Source: JAKJEP01 sp964580995 (GTDB lineage: Bacteria; Planctomycetota; Phycisphaerae; Sedimentisphaerales; SM23-30). From it: a DNA stretch of 62,933 nucleotides. Numbering within the stretch: position 1 is the stretch's first letter; each line of letters opens with the position of its first letter. The stretch lies in assembly GCA_964580995.1 (NCBI GenBank), contig CAZOMV010000020.1, positions 1 through 62,933 on the forward strand. Direction: 5' to 3'. Below, one piece after another: positions 8,505 through 17,238 of the stretch. The notes beneath the pieces are model-generated. The model did not search any database. It was given only the letters and a program-made list of their open reading frames with translations, and had not been told where the DNA came from. The translations under genes were made by a program, and so were the position numbers.

Positions 8505-9158
8505 CTATGCACTAAGACCGTCCACGATACGAAACATGGACTTCGTTACCTCATCGATCGGGACATTTCCATCAATATTTTTCACCAGCTTCTGTTTACT
8601 ATAATACGAGATCAAAGGTGCGGTTTGCTGGTGATACGCCTGGATCCGATTGCAAACCACTTCCGCGGTATCATCCGGCCGCTGCACCAATGGCTGCCCG
8701 TCTTTATCACAAACATTCTCTCTTTTCGGCGGATTAAACACAATATGATAGGCAGTGCCGCAAACGGGGCAGGTGCGGCGTCCCGTCACTCTCTGCTCCA
8801 GCCTGGCGTCATCGACTTCGAGGTTCAAGACGACATCGATTCGCCGGCCCATTTTTTGCAGCGCCTTATCGAGTTCTTCCGCCTGTCCCTGGGTACGGGG
8901 AAATCCATCCAGGATAAACCCCTTCCCACAGGAAGCGGTATTCAGTTCTTTTATCATCATGGCAACGATCAGGTCATCGGGAACCAGCTTTCCGCTATCC
9001 ATATAGGACTGGGCTTTGCGCCCCAGTTCGGAGCCTTCTTTTCGTTCTCGCCGCAGGATATCACCGCTGGACAAATGACACCAGCGATAGCGATCCACCA
9101 GCGACTTGCACTGGGTCCCTTTGCCGGCTCCGGGAGGTCCAAGAAAAACGAGAATCAT
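8505..9158 (-). CDS. adk: Adenylate kinase with zinc-type LID
   Basis: A 217-residue kinase that interconverts ATP + AMP and 2 ADP. The P-loop GPPGAGKGT is at residues 7-15 and the AMP-site DGFPRT is near residue 85. The LID carries CPVCGTAYHIVFNPP followed by VCDKDG, a Cys-Cys-Cys-Asp set as in the structural-zinc form of Gram-positive enzymes, not the Gram-negative hydrogen-bonded form. Its start overlaps the secY stop (ATGA), so the two are translationally coupled. Confidence 0.96.
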   Translation of the reverse strand: MILVFLGPPGAGKGTQCKSLVDRYRWCHLSSGDILRRERKEGSELGRKAQSYMDSGKLVPDDLIVAMMIKELNTASCGKGFILDGFPRTQGQAEELDKALQKMGRRIDVVLNLEVDDARLEQRVTGRRTCPVCGTAYHIVFNPPKRENVCDKDGQPLVQRPDDTAEVVCNRIQAYHQQTAPLISYYSKQKLVKNIDGNVPIDEVTKSMFRIVDGLSA

Positions 9159-10525
9159 GTATAGGCTCCCTTAATTCGGCTGCTGCCTTCCATGAAGCCG
9201 GCATAATTTCTCATAATCAGATTGGACTCGATTCTCTGGATCAGGTCCAGGGAGACCGATACTACAATCAACAATCCCGTGCCGCCCAGAAAACTGGAGA
9301 TTTCATAACCGATATTCAACCAAACCATCACGAGAGTGGGCACGACGGCGATGATGGCCAGGAAACCCGCACCGACATACGTGATTCGTCCCATGACTTT
9401 TTCGAGATACTCAGCGGTTCTTCGACCGGGTCGCAAACCGGGGATGAAATGCCCGTAATCGCGGAGGTTATTAGCCATTTCTTTGGGCTGAAACTGAACG
9501 GTCGTCCAGAAATACGCAAAGAAATAAATCATCAGGATATACAGGAGGTTATAAATATAGGAGTCATGGTTAAACGCGCTTTGCAGCTCATATAAGAAAT
9601 TGGAACTGAATATTTTGGTCAACTGTCCCAAAATAAGGGAAGGAAACAGCATCAAGGTGGATGCAAAGATGATCGGCATTACACCGCCATGATTGACCCG
9701 CAGCGGCAGATACTGACGCTGGCCGCCATAGACTCTGCGTCCGCGTGTAACTTTGGAATGCTGAATGGGGATCCGCCGCTGGCCCTGAGTGATGAGGATG
9801 GCCCCGGCAACAACCCCGATGAAAGCGCACAGCAGAAAGACAATTTTGGACGGGCCCATTTCCGTGCTGGAGGCATCTACGGAGAAATTCGCGTTTTTGA
9901 TCACCTGCCAAACGGCCCAGGGCATACGAGAAACAATGCCGGCCATAATGATCAGACTGATACCGTTTCCTAAACCATATTCATCGATCTGTTCGCCCAG
10001 CCACATGAGGAAGATCGTGCCGGCAGTCATGGTCAGAACACCCATCAGAAAGAAGATGGTCCAATGATTTTCGATGATATCTTTATACACAAAACCGCTG
10101 TTCCGCATGTAAATCAACCAGAACATGGCCTGGATGATACACAAAAGAACCGTGGCATAGCGGGTATATTCCTGGATTTTTTTCCTGCCGGCCTGTCCTT
10201 CCTTCTGCAATTTTTCGAGTGCCGGCAGAACGGTGGCCAGAAGCTGGAAGATAATGGAGGCGGAGATATAAGGCATAATACCCAAACCGAATAAGCTGCT
10301 TTGGCTCAGGGTGCCGCCGGTAAAGATCTGGAGATAATTGGCGACTTTCCCGAAAGGAGTGCCGTCGGAATCTCCGGATTTGACCATTTCCTGCATGGCG
10401 ATCTGATCGACACCGACTAGAGGTACATGGAATCCGATACGATAAATACAGAGCATCATGAGCGTAAAAAAGATTTTTTTACGAAGCTCAGGAATTTTGA
10501 AAATATTAACAAATGTGCCCAGCAT
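9155..10525 (-). CDS. secY: Protein translocase subunit SecY
   Basis: A 456-residue polytopic membrane protein with about ten hydrophobic segments, forming the SecYEG channel. Recognisable family segments include IYRIGFHVPLVGVD near the N-terminus, LGIMPYISASIIFQLL for helix 2, and RRTAEYLEKVMGRITYVGAG in the cytoplasmic loop before helix 9. SecE is encoded ~24 kb away in the same gene block. It follows rplO, with no rpmD in between. Confidence 0.96.
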   Translation of the reverse strand: MLGTFVNIFKIPELRKKIFFTLMMLCIYRIGFHVPLVGVDQIAMQEMVKSGDSDGTPFGKVANYLQIFTGGTLSQSSLFGLGIMPYISASIIFQLLATVLPALEKLQKEGQAGRKKIQEYTRYATVLLCIIQAMFWLIYMRNSGFVYKDIIENHWTIFFLMGVLTMTAGTIFLMWLGEQIDEYGLGNGISLIIMAGIVSRMPWAVWQVIKNANFSVDASSTEMGPSKIVFLLCAFIGVVAGAILITQGQRRIPIQHSKVTRGRRVYGGQRQYLPLRVNHGGVMPIIFASTLMLFPSLILGQLTKIFSSNFLYELQSAFNHDSYIYNLLYILMIYFFAYFWTTVQFQPKEMANNLRDYGHFIPGLRPGRRTAEYLEKVMGRITYVGAGFLAIIAVVPTLVMVWLNIGYEISSFLGGTGLLIVVSVSLDLIQRIESNLIMRNYAGFMEGSSRIKGAYT

Positions 10526-10563
10526 AATAATCCTTGTTTTTTAAGTACGGGACAGGCCCGGAA

Positions 10564-11010
10564 TTACTTAACTTCTTCGACAACACCTCCGGCACTGGTA
10601 ATTTTCTGGGTTGCACTGCGACTGAACTTATGGGCGACAACGGTCAAACGACGATTCAGGTCGCCATCACCAAGAATTTTGACCCGTTGATCGCTTCGGC
10701 TGATCAGGCCCGCTTCACATAAAAGTACGGCATCGACGCGAGCGCCTTCTTCGAAACCCTCTAGTTGGCTGACGTTGATTACAGAATACCGGGTCGTGAA
10801 ATTGAAATTGTTGAAACCGCGTTTGGGGATTCTGCGGAACAAAGGCATCTGTCCGCCTTCGGTGATAACGGATAAATTGCAACCAGCCCGAGCCTTTTGT
10901 CCTTTGCTCCCGCGTCCGGAGGTTTTCCCCAGCCCGCTGCCTCGACCGCGACCTACCCGTCGTCTTGCCTTATGTTTGCCTATTTGCGATGTTATCTCAT
11001 GAATCATCAT
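10564..11010 (-). CDS. rplO: 50S ribosomal protein L15
   Basis: A 148-residue L15 starting MMIHEITSQIGKHKARRRVG, with the basic loop GRGRGSGLGKTSGRGSKGQK that threads into 23S rRNA and the C-terminal AHKFSRSATQKITSAGG. The frame is open further upstream, but ATG 11010 has AGGAAG 8 bp before it and matches the family start; the upstream residues look non-coding. It follows rpsE after 13 bp: the rpmD gene normally found between them is absent. Confidence 0.95.
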   Translation of the reverse strand: MMIHEITSQIGKHKARRRVGRGRGSGLGKTSGRGSKGQKARAGCNLSVITEGGQMPLFRRIPKRGFNNFNFTTRYSVINVSQLEGFEEGARVDAVLLCEAGLISRSDQRVKILGDGDLNRRLTVVAHKFSRSATQKITSAGGVVEEVK

Positions 11011-11023
11011 GATTGAATCTTCC

Positions 11024-11551
11024 TTATGCCTTTTGAATAGAAACGCCACGAAGGCTTTCAATTTGTTTACGGTTGTACAGTTTTTGCAGTGCGTCGATGG
11101 TTGCTTTGACAACATTTTTCGCACTGGAACTTCCATACACTTTGGTCAACACATTATGCACACCCGCCAGTTCGAGGATGGCCCGCGCGGCAGAACCCGC
11201 GATTACGCCGGTACCCTCGCTGGCCGGTACTAAAAGTACTTTGGTCGCTCCGTAGTTCCCCTCCACCTGATGGGGAATCGTGGTCCCCAGAAGATTGACG
11301 GTTATAACGCTTTTTCGAGCATCTTTAATGGCTTTTTCGACGGAAGGCGGCACTTCATTAGCTTTTCCGTAGCCGATACCCACCTGTCCGTTTCGATTGC
11401 CTACCGCCACCAAAGCGGCAAAACTAAACCGTCGTCCACCTTTCACCACGGTGGAACAGCGGTAAATTTTTACTACCTGATCCTCATAAGGACTGGCCTC
11501 TTCCATATTTCTACTTCTTGCAGCCGATGTTTGTGCCACATTTATCTCCAA
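11024..11551 (-). CDS. rpsE: 30S ribosomal protein S5
   Basis: A 175-residue S5, part of the decoding and mRNA-entry region. The double-stranded-RNA-binding-like N-terminal domain contains VVKGGRRFSFAALVAVGN, and the C-terminal domain reads VLLVPASEGTGVIAGSAARA. The first ~20 residues before YEDQVVKI are a short lineage-specific extension. It lies between rplR and rplO. Confidence 0.96.
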   Translation of the reverse strand: MEINVAQTSAARSRNMEEASPYEDQVVKIYRCSTVVKGGRRFSFAALVAVGNRNGQVGIGYGKANEVPPSVEKAIKDARKSVITVNLLGTTIPHQVEGNYGATKVLLVPASEGTGVIAGSAARAILELAGVHNVLTKVYGSSSAKNVVKATIDALQKLYNRKQIESLRGVSIQKA

Positions 11552-11571
11552 AATATCTCTAGTATCAAATC

Positions 11572-11940
11572 CTAGAAAATCAAACCCGCTTTGCGGGCGG
11601 CTTCTGCTAACGCTTTCACTCTACCATGATATTTATACCCCTTGCGATCGAAACTCACCCGCCGGATCCCAACGGCCAGAGATTTGCGGGCGATGGCTTC
11701 GCCTACTTTGGAGGCGGCGTCTTTATTTCCACCGTATTTGACTTCGCCTTTTACCGCCGTCTCCAGTGAATTCGCCGCTACCAGCGTATTGCCGCTTACA
11801 TCATCGATCACCTGGGCATAGACATTCCGTAAGGAACGGAAGACAGCCAAACGGGGTTTATCCGCGTTTCCGAGCACTTTTTTTCGTACCCGGCGTTTCC
11901 GCCGTTCCTGTTTAAATGTTTTTTGTTTTTCCTTGTTCAT
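11572..11940 (-). CDS. rplR: 50S ribosomal protein L18
   Basis: A 122-residue L18 that binds 5S rRNA with L5. It opens MNKEKQKTFKQERRKRRVRK and shows the conserved RLAVFRSLRNVYAQVIDD, and ends FDRKGYKYHGRVKALAEAAR plus KAGLIF. Length and start are typical. The gene lies between rplF and rpsE. Confidence 0.96.
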   Translation of the reverse strand: MNKEKQKTFKQERRKRRVRKKVLGNADKPRLAVFRSLRNVYAQVIDDVSGNTLVAANSLETAVKGEVKYGGNKDAASKVGEAIARKSLAVGIRRVSFDRKGYKYHGRVKALAEAARKAGLIF

Positions 11941-11983
11941 TCTTTCAATTCACCGTTTATCTAGTATAAATTTTATATCCTGA

Positions 11984-12556
11984 TTACGCACTTCCAAACG
12001 CCTTGCCAACCTTCTTCTTCACCACTTCGGAGGCATACCGAATGCCCTTTCCTTTGTACGGTTCCGGAGGTTTTTTACTCCGGATGCTGGCGGCGAAATT
12101 TCCTACGATGCACTTATCGGCCCCGCTAATGCTAAAAAGGGCGGGCACATCATTTCCCCGGGTATTGGGGGTGGTGATGTCGACCTTGACCCCTTTGGGG
12201 ATAGGGAAATGAACGGGCCGGGCGAAACCGACCTGTAAAATGAGTTCATTACCCTGGATCTTCGCGTTATAGCCGGTGCCGAAAATAGCCATATCTTTTT
12301 TATACCCTTTGACGACGCCATCGAGCATATTGGCAATCAGCGCTCGGGTGGTGCCATGGATAGCCCGCTCCTGGGGTTCATCGCTGGCGCGGGTTACGAC
12401 AATTTCGGAATCCCCGGCGTTGTAGGCGACCTGAATAGAAGGAACGATATCCAAACTCAGGGTTTCTTTCGAACCGGTAATGGTCAAATGTTTGCCCTTC
12501 AGTTCGACCTTTACACCGGCGGGGACTTTAATGGGTTTTTTACCAACTCGACTCAT
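11984..12556 (-). CDS. rplF: 50S ribosomal protein L6
   Basis: A 190-residue L6, near the sarcin-ricin loop and factor-binding site. It starts MSRVGKKPIKVPAGVKVELK, and has the second-domain signature PEPYKGKGIRYASEVVKKK close to the C-terminus. Two L6 repeats give the usual ~180-residue length. It sits between rpsH and rplR. Confidence 0.96.
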   Translation of the reverse strand: MSRVGKKPIKVPAGVKVELKGKHLTITGSKETLSLDIVPSIQVAYNAGDSEIVVTRASDEPQERAIHGTTRALIANMLDGVVKGYKKDMAIFGTGYNAKIQGNELILQVGFARPVHFPIPKGVKVDITTPNTRGNDVPALFSISGADKCIVGNFAASIRSKKPPEPYKGKGIRYASEVVKKKVGKAFGSA

Positions 12557-12597
12557 AGTAATTTCAATTCCAATTTACCTGACTGGTTACAAACGAT

Positions 12598-12999
12598 TTA
12601 GTTTACCACACACAACAATTCACCGCCGACCTTTTTCTCGCGGCATTGCTGATCCGACATAACACCCAGGCTGGTGCTGATGACGGCGATTCCCATGCCG
12701 CCCAAAACAACGGGCAGGTCATCCATTTTCCGGTACACGCGACAGGATGGCTTGCTGCACCGCTTGATGGCGTGAATCACTTTTTCGCCATACGGGCCAT
12801 ATTTCAGATCAATACGCAAGGTATCCTGATTATTGCTGTTGGCAATCCGGTCATATCCGGAAATATAGCCTTGTTCGAGCAATACTTTGGCAATTCCTTC
12901 ACACACCTTGTTTGCTTTGATATTTACCTTCACATCATTCACTCGTATCGCGTTACGAATTCGCGTGAGCATATCTGCTATCGGATCGGCATGACTCAT
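12598..12999 (-). CDS. rpsH: 30S ribosomal protein S8
   Basis: A 133-residue S8, a primary 16S rRNA binder. It opens MSHADPIADMLTRIRNAIRV and the C-terminal rRNA-binding motif GIAVISTSLGVMSDQQCREK is intact. In E. coli S8 represses the spc operon through a site at rplE; I did not identify an equivalent here. Confidence 0.96.
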   Translation of the reverse strand: MSHADPIADMLTRIRNAIRVNDVKVNIKANKVCEGIAKVLLEQGYISGYDRIANSNNQDTLRIDLKYGPYGEKVIHAIKRCSKPSCRVYRKMDDLPVVLGGMGIAVISTSLGVMSDQQCREKKVGGELLCVVN

Positions 13000-13047
13000 A
13001 ATAATTCACTACTCCAACGGTACGGCCTGATCAGCCTACACACTTTA

Positions 13048-13233
13048 TCACCAACTTGCCTTGCGAACGCCCGGTATTTTCCCTTCATTGGCCAAGGTAC
13101 GAAAACAAATTCGACATATCTGAAACTTACGATACACGGCTCTGGGGCGTCCGCATAGCTGACAGCGGTTATAGCCGCGCACTTTAAATTTCGGTTTTTG
13201 TTCTGCTTTGAATCTTATTGCCTTAGTCGCCAT
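13048..13233 (-). CDS. rpsN: 30S ribosomal protein S14, zinc-binding type Z
   Basis: A 61-residue short S14. Cys24-x2-Cys27 and Cys40-x2-Cys43 form the zinc site of the type Z form, which is about 40 residues shorter than the E. coli protein. The C-terminal LANEGKIPGVRKASW is the family end. It lies between rplE and rpsH. Confidence 0.97.
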   Translation of the reverse strand: MATKAIRFKAEQKPKFKVRGYNRCQLCGRPRAVYRKFQICRICFRTLANEGKIPGVRKASW

Positions 13234-13276
13234 GTAATCCTCATCGGCCCATCGGGCTGGTATTCTTTCTTACTCA

Positions 13277-13816
13277 CTAACTACGAAACGGCATTCCAAA
13301 CAGGGAAAGCATCTTACGAGCTTCTTCATCGGTTTTCGCGGAGGTTACCATCGAGATATTCATTCCCTGCTGGAATTCGACTTTATCGATATTAATTTCG
13401 GGAAAAACCGCTTGTTCCACAACTCCCATGGAATAATTTCCTTTACCATCGAAACCGCCGGGATTGAGGCCTCGGAAGTCACGAAACCGCGGGATCGCCA
13501 GGCTGATCAAACGATCGAGAAACTCATACATGCGCTGGCCGCGGAGGGTGGCTTTCAGTCCGATATCCATGCCCTGGCGTAACTTGAAATTCGAAACACT
13601 TTTCCGGGCTTTACACACCAGAGGTTTCTGCCCGGCAATCAGGGTCAGGTCTTTCACTGCCGCTTCCAGCCGCTTCTTTTCCTGAATCGCTTTTCCCAGC
13701 CCCATGCAAATAACAATTTTTTCCAGTTTGGGAACCTGCATCGGGTTCGAATATTTAAATTCGTTTACCAATGTGGGTACAATTTTTTCTTTATATTGGT
13801 TTTCCAACCGTGCCAT
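13277..13816 (-). CDS. rplE: 50S ribosomal protein L5
   Basis: A 179-residue L5 that binds 5S rRNA and the P-site tRNA. Family signatures include NPMQVPKLEKIVICMGLG, the LRQGMDIGLKATLRG segment and the C-terminal MVTSAKTDEEARKMLSLFG. Length is standard. It follows rplX after 11 bp. Confidence 0.97.
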   Translation of the reverse strand: MARLENQYKEKIVPTLVNEFKYSNPMQVPKLEKIVICMGLGKAIQEKKRLEAAVKDLTLIAGQKPLVCKARKSVSNFKLRQGMDIGLKATLRGQRMYEFLDRLISLAIPRFRDFRGLNPGGFDGKGNYSMGVVEQAVFPEINIDKVEFQQGMNISMVTSAKTDEEARKMLSLFGMPFRS

Positions 13817-13827
13817 ATCGTCTGCCT

Positions 13828-14163
13828 TTATTTCTTACTATGTGTTACCGTATCAATGACGCTGCCATCTACCGCCACACGTTTTTTTTCTCCATTTTCA
13901 TCCGTCACAAACCGGACTCTCGTCGGGCGGTTGGTTTTGGTGCTGATGGGCAGCACGTTGCTGATATCGACGGGCTGCTCCACCTGAACACGTCCACCCT
14001 GGGGATTCTTCCGGGAGGGTTTTACATGTTTGTACACCCGATTGACTCCCTGAACGATGACTTTCTTTTTGATCAGGTCCACTTTCAGGATCTTTCCGCG
14101 CGTCCCGCGATGATCGCCGGACACCACTTCCACCATATCATCTTTTTTTACATGCATCGACAT
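13828..14163 (-). CDS. rplX: 50S ribosomal protein L24
   Basis: A 111-residue L24, an assembly initiator near the tunnel exit. The KOW motif is in KKDDMVEVVSGDHRGTRGKI at the N-terminus, and GVNRVYKHVKPSRKNPQGG is conserved in the family. Its start codon follows the rplN stop with no intervening base, suggesting coupling. Confidence 0.96.
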   Translation of the reverse strand: MSMHVKKDDMVEVVSGDHRGTRGKILKVDLIKKKVIVQGVNRVYKHVKPSRKNPQGGRVQVEQPVDISNVLPISTKTNRPTRVRFVTDENGEKKRVAVDGSVIDTVTHSKK

Positions 14164-14550
14164 TTAAACTACCTCCGAAGCGAGGGAAACGATTTTCATG
14201 AAATTCTTTTCCCGTAATTCACGTGCCACGGCGCCAAAAATGCGGGTTCCCAAAGGATTTCCATCTTTATCAATCAGAACCGCGGCATTGCTGTCAAAGC
14301 GGACATAGCTGCCATCGGGCCGGCGCGTGGGATACTTGGTGCGAATAATCACGCAACGGTGTGTCTTTTTGGAATCCAAACTCATAGACGGCAGCGACTT
14401 TTTGATGGCCACAATAATCACATCGCCCACACTGGCCACGCGCCGGGTAAATTTTCCACTGGCAGTACTACCGCCCAAAACCCGAACGCACAAAGCGGTC
14501 TTGGCACCGGTGTTGTCTGCTATATCAATGACTGTTTCCTGCTGAATCAT
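14164..14550 (-). CDS. rplN: 50S ribosomal protein L14
   Basis: A 128-residue L14 starting MIQQETVIDIADNTGAKTAL, which is the normal family start. ATG 14550 has AAGGA 9 bp upstream; the longer open frame to 14739 is upstream noise. The C-terminal IFGAVARELREKNFMKIVSL is conserved. L14 lies at the subunit interface and contacts L19. Confidence 0.96.
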   Translation of the reverse strand: MIQQETVIDIADNTGAKTALCVRVLGGSTASGKFTRRVASVGDVIIVAIKKSLPSMSLDSKKTHRCVIIRTKYPTRRPDGSYVRFDSNAAVLIDKDGNPLGTRIFGAVARELREKNFMKIVSLASEVV

Positions 14551-14605
14551 AAAAAATCCTTCTTGCCTAACCTGTCCTACGATCTCCTTCTCCAGAAGAT
14601 TATTA

Positions 14606-14884
14606 TCATGCTTTTCCCTGATCGGGGTTTTTCTCGACGATTTCCAGTAAACGCCAAAACTTCGTTTTACTAAAAGGGCGGCATTTACAGATTTTAACCA
14701 CATCACCCACACAGGCCTGGTTTGCTTCATCATGGACATGAGCCATGGTTTTCCGTTTGAGTATTTTACCGTACTTTTTGTGTTTATATAAATAGCCCAT
14801 TACCACCCGAATGGTTTTTTCTCCGGATTTGGAATCTACGACTCCTTTGTAAGTCGTCAGTGGTTTCCGCGGCGTATCAGTCAT
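14606..14884 (-). CDS. rpsQ: 30S ribosomal protein S17
   Basis: A 92-residue OB-fold S17 beginning MTDTPRKPLTTYKGVVDSKS. ATG 14884 is preferred to the in-frame ATG at 14905 because a GAGGA site lies 9 bp before it and none precedes the other. The conserved KTIRVVMGYLYKHKKYGKIL and the C-terminal KICKCRPFSKTKFWRLLEIV are present. It follows rpmC. Confidence 0.95.
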   Translation of the reverse strand: MTDTPRKPLTTYKGVVDSKSGEKTIRVVMGYLYKHKKYGKILKRKTMAHVHDEANQACVGDVVKICKCRPFSKTKFWRLLEIVEKNPDQGKA

Positions 14885-14929
14885 AATCTTATTGTCCTCA
14901 ATCATAATCCAGGCGAACGTTTTATTCTA

Positions 14930-15130
14930 TTACCCTTTTTTAGCCAACACCCGTTCACGCAAGATGGTCCTGAGCCTGGCGATATCTCTTTTGGTTTTGG
15001 TTAGCTGGGTCGGATCTTCCAGTTTTTCAGTAACCGCCTGGGAACGGATTTCGAATAACTTTTTTTCCAATGTTTCCAGCTCGCCATCCAGCTCATCCGG
15101 GTTCATTTCACGTATTTCTTTTGCTTTCAT
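14930..15130 (-). CDS. rpmC: 50S ribosomal protein L29
   Basis: A 66-residue two-helix protein at the tunnel exit, where SRP and trigger factor dock. It starts MKAKEIREMNPDELDGELET and ends LTKTKRDIARLRTILRERVL plus a basic tail, the usual L29 pattern. It lies between rplP and rpsQ. Confidence 0.95.
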   Translation of the reverse strand: MKAKEIREMNPDELDGELETLEKKLFEIRSQAVTEKLEDPTQLTKTKRDIARLRTILRERVLAKKG

Positions 15131-15164
15131 ATTCTCAGTTATCCAATCGGATGTAAAACGGTTC

Positions 15165-15584
15165 CTACCCGGCGTGCTTTCGAGTGACGAAACGGCACTT
15201 TACGGGCATTTTGTGACAGACACGAAGCAAAGCTTCCCGGGCAACCTCTTCGGGAACGCCGCCCACTTCATAGAGAATCGTGCCGGGTTTGACTCTGGCG
15301 GCCCAGTAATCGGGTTCGCCTTTTCCTTTTCCCATACGAGTTTCCAGGGGTTTGGCGCTCATGGAACGATGCGGGAAAATACGGATGAAGACATTTCCCT
15401 GCCGATGAAGGTAATGGGTTGCTGCGACACGGCCTGCCTCGATCTGTCGGCCAGTCACCATACCGATATCCAAAGACTGCAACCCAAATTCACCATAGGC
15501 GACATAATTTCCCTTGGAGGCCACCCCTTTAATTTTGCCTCGCTGCCACTTTCGGTACTTTACTCTTTTGGGCATTAATGCCAT
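15165..15584 (-). CDS. rplP: 50S ribosomal protein L16
   Basis: A 139-residue L16 that positions the A-site tRNA elbow. It starts MALMPKRVKYRKWQRGKIKG and contains the conserved IRIFPHRSMSAKPLETRMGK and PDYWAARVKPGTILYEVGGV. Length is standard. It lies between rpsC and rpmC. Confidence 0.96.
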   Translation of the reverse strand: MALMPKRVKYRKWQRGKIKGVASKGNYVAYGEFGLQSLDIGMVTGRQIEAGRVAATHYLHRQGNVFIRIFPHRSMSAKPLETRMGKGKGEPDYWAARVKPGTILYEVGGVPEEVAREALLRVCHKMPVKCRFVTRKHAG

Positions 15585-15617
15585 GTTACTGTTTCCTTGT
15601 CCTTATATAATGAAAAC

Positions 15618-16304
15618 TCAGGGTCTGTACGAAGCGCGTTTTGCACTATCGTCACCGGCCACCTCATCATTAAACATACCTAGATGGATCCATACTTTAA
15701 TACCAATCAAACCGTACGTGGTTTTACAAACGGACAATCCATAATCCACATTGGCCTGTAACGTATGCAACGGAATACTGCCCATAATTTGAGCTTCGGA
15801 GCGGGCGATTTCCGCCCCTCCCAGCCGGCCGGAACAAATGATTTTGACACCTTTGGCACCTGCCGACATGGCCGATTCACATTGCTGTTTCATCAGGCGC
15901 CGAAAAGCGGCCCGTCGTTTCAGTTGTTCGCCAATAGCCTCGCCCACCAGTTGGGCATTCAATTCAGGCTGCTTGATTTCAACAATATTCAAACTGACTT
16001 TCCGTTGGATCAATTCTTCCAGCGCTTCGCGCAATTTGTCCACCTCTGCGCCTTTGGGGCCAATCACCAACCCGGGCCTGGCGGTATGCAGAAAAACCCG
16101 CACATCGTCGCGTGTTCGTTCGATTTCGATTTTGGCGACGGCCGCATAAGGAGGCTGCTTGTTGAGACGCGTATCCAGAAACCCGCGAATTTTCTGATCT
16201 TCAATCAAAAAATTACCATAGGCCGCTTTAGGAGCATACCAACGGCTTTTCCAGCCTAACGTAATTCCGGTTCGAAAACCGATCGGCGAAACCTTCTGAC
16301 CCAT
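15618..16304 (-). CDS. rpsC: 30S ribosomal protein S3
   Basis: A 228-residue S3 at the mRNA entry tunnel. It opens MGQKVSPIGFRTGITLGWKS, has the KH-type GLVIGPKGAEVDKLREALEE and the C-terminal domain with RLGGAEIARSEAQIMGSIPL. Length matches the family. It follows rplV. Confidence 0.96.
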   Translation of the reverse strand: MGQKVSPIGFRTGITLGWKSRWYAPKAAYGNFLIEDQKIRGFLDTRLNKQPPYAAVAKIEIERTRDDVRVFLHTARPGLVIGPKGAEVDKLREALEELIQRKVSLNIVEIKQPELNAQLVGEAIGEQLKRRAAFRRLMKQQCESAMSAGAKGVKIICSGRLGGAEIARSEAQIMGSIPLHTLQANVDYGLSVCKTTYGLIGIKVWIHLGMFNDEVAGDDSAKRASYRP

Positions 16305-16350
16305 TCTATATCCTCAATAAAACCCATTCCGGGTAAAAAGTATCGTTTCT

Positions 16351-16899
16351 TTACTCCATATCTACACTAACAATTATGTGACTGGCCAGGCGGGTAAAGG
16401 AAACCGCTCGCCCCCGATCTTTGGGACGCCAGCGCCGGGTTCCGTGCCGGACACCACCTTCATCCACCCTGGCTTCGGAAACATACAACTCTTCCACATC
16501 CGCTTCCTGCTCATCCGCACTGGCGATGGCACTTTGCAGAACCTTGGAAACCATTACCGCCGCCCGTTTGTTGGCGAATTTAAGGACATCCAAAGCATCC
16601 TGGACACTTCGGCCGCGAATCAAATCGACCACCAATCGGGCTTTGCGCGGGGCAATGGGTGCGTATTTATGGGTAGCCGTCCAATTCGTCAAATCATTCG
16701 CTTCCACATTCAAGGCCCCAGCCAATTTATCCACATCCTGCCGAACGGCTCTGGGTCGCATCAAACCCCGTTCCCAATTATGAATCGCGGAAGAAGCTTT
16801 CTTTTCGTCCAAGCCGGGGCGAACGATTTTTGCGGCCAAATCCTTAACCGCGACTCCGGCGTCTTTACGGCATTTTTTTAATTTGTAACTACTTAGCAT
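16351..16899 (-). CDS. rplV: 50S ribosomal protein L22 with an N-terminal XRE-like HTH extension
   Basis: A 182-residue frame. From about residue 73 it is ordinary L22 (APIAPRKARLVVDLIRGRSV, then HGTRRWRPKDRGRAVSFTRL near the end), the protein whose loop lines the exit tunnel. Residues 1-70 are not ribosomal: YKLKKCRKDAGVAVKDLAAK, then AIHNWERG and DKLAGALNVEANDLTNW, which has the spacing of a Cro/C1-type (XRE) helix-turn-helix. ATG 16899 has a TAGGAA site 12 bp upstream. An in-frame TTG (codon 70, base 16692) preceded by GGAAG could give a normal-length L22 as a second product. The fold call is by pattern only. Confidence 0.92.
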   Translation of the reverse strand: MLSSYKLKKCRKDAGVAVKDLAAKIVRPGLDEKKASSAIHNWERGLMRPRAVRQDVDKLAGALNVEANDLTNWTATHKYAPIAPRKARLVVDLIRGRSVQDALDVLKFANKRAAVMVSKVLQSAIASADEQEADVEELYVSEARVDEGGVRHGTRRWRPKDRGRAVSFTRLASHIIVSVDME

Positions 16900-16953
16900 G
16901 AAATCAATTTCCTAAGATATTCTTAAGAACCATATGTATCTAATTCTCAATGG

Positions 16954-17220
16954 CTACTTTTTACTACCACTATGACCTCGGAAGATCCGGGTCGGAGAAA
17001 ACTCCCCGAGCCGATGTCCTACCATATCTTCCGTGACATACACTTTATTGAACATTTTTCCATTATGAACCATAAAGGTGTAGCCGACAAATTCCGGAAT
17101 AATCGTGCATTTCCGAGCCCAGGTTTTAATGGGGTCACGCTGACCCATCTGCTGCTGTTTCTGCACCTTATTGAGTAATTTATCAACTACATAAGGTCCT
17201 TTTTTTAACGAACGTCCCAT
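16954..17220 (-). CDS. rpsS: 30S ribosomal protein S19
   Basis: An 88-residue S19 in the head of the small subunit. It begins MGRSLKKGPYVVDKLLNKVQ and contains the signature VYVTEDMVGHRLGEFSPTR. Length is standard. It lies between rplB and rplV. Confidence 0.97.
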   Translation of the reverse strand: MGRSLKKGPYVVDKLLNKVQKQQQMGQRDPIKTWARKCTIIPEFVGYTFMVHNGKMFNKVYVTEDMVGHRLGEFSPTRIFRGHSGSKK

Positions 17221-17238
17221 ACTAAAAACCTCAATTTA

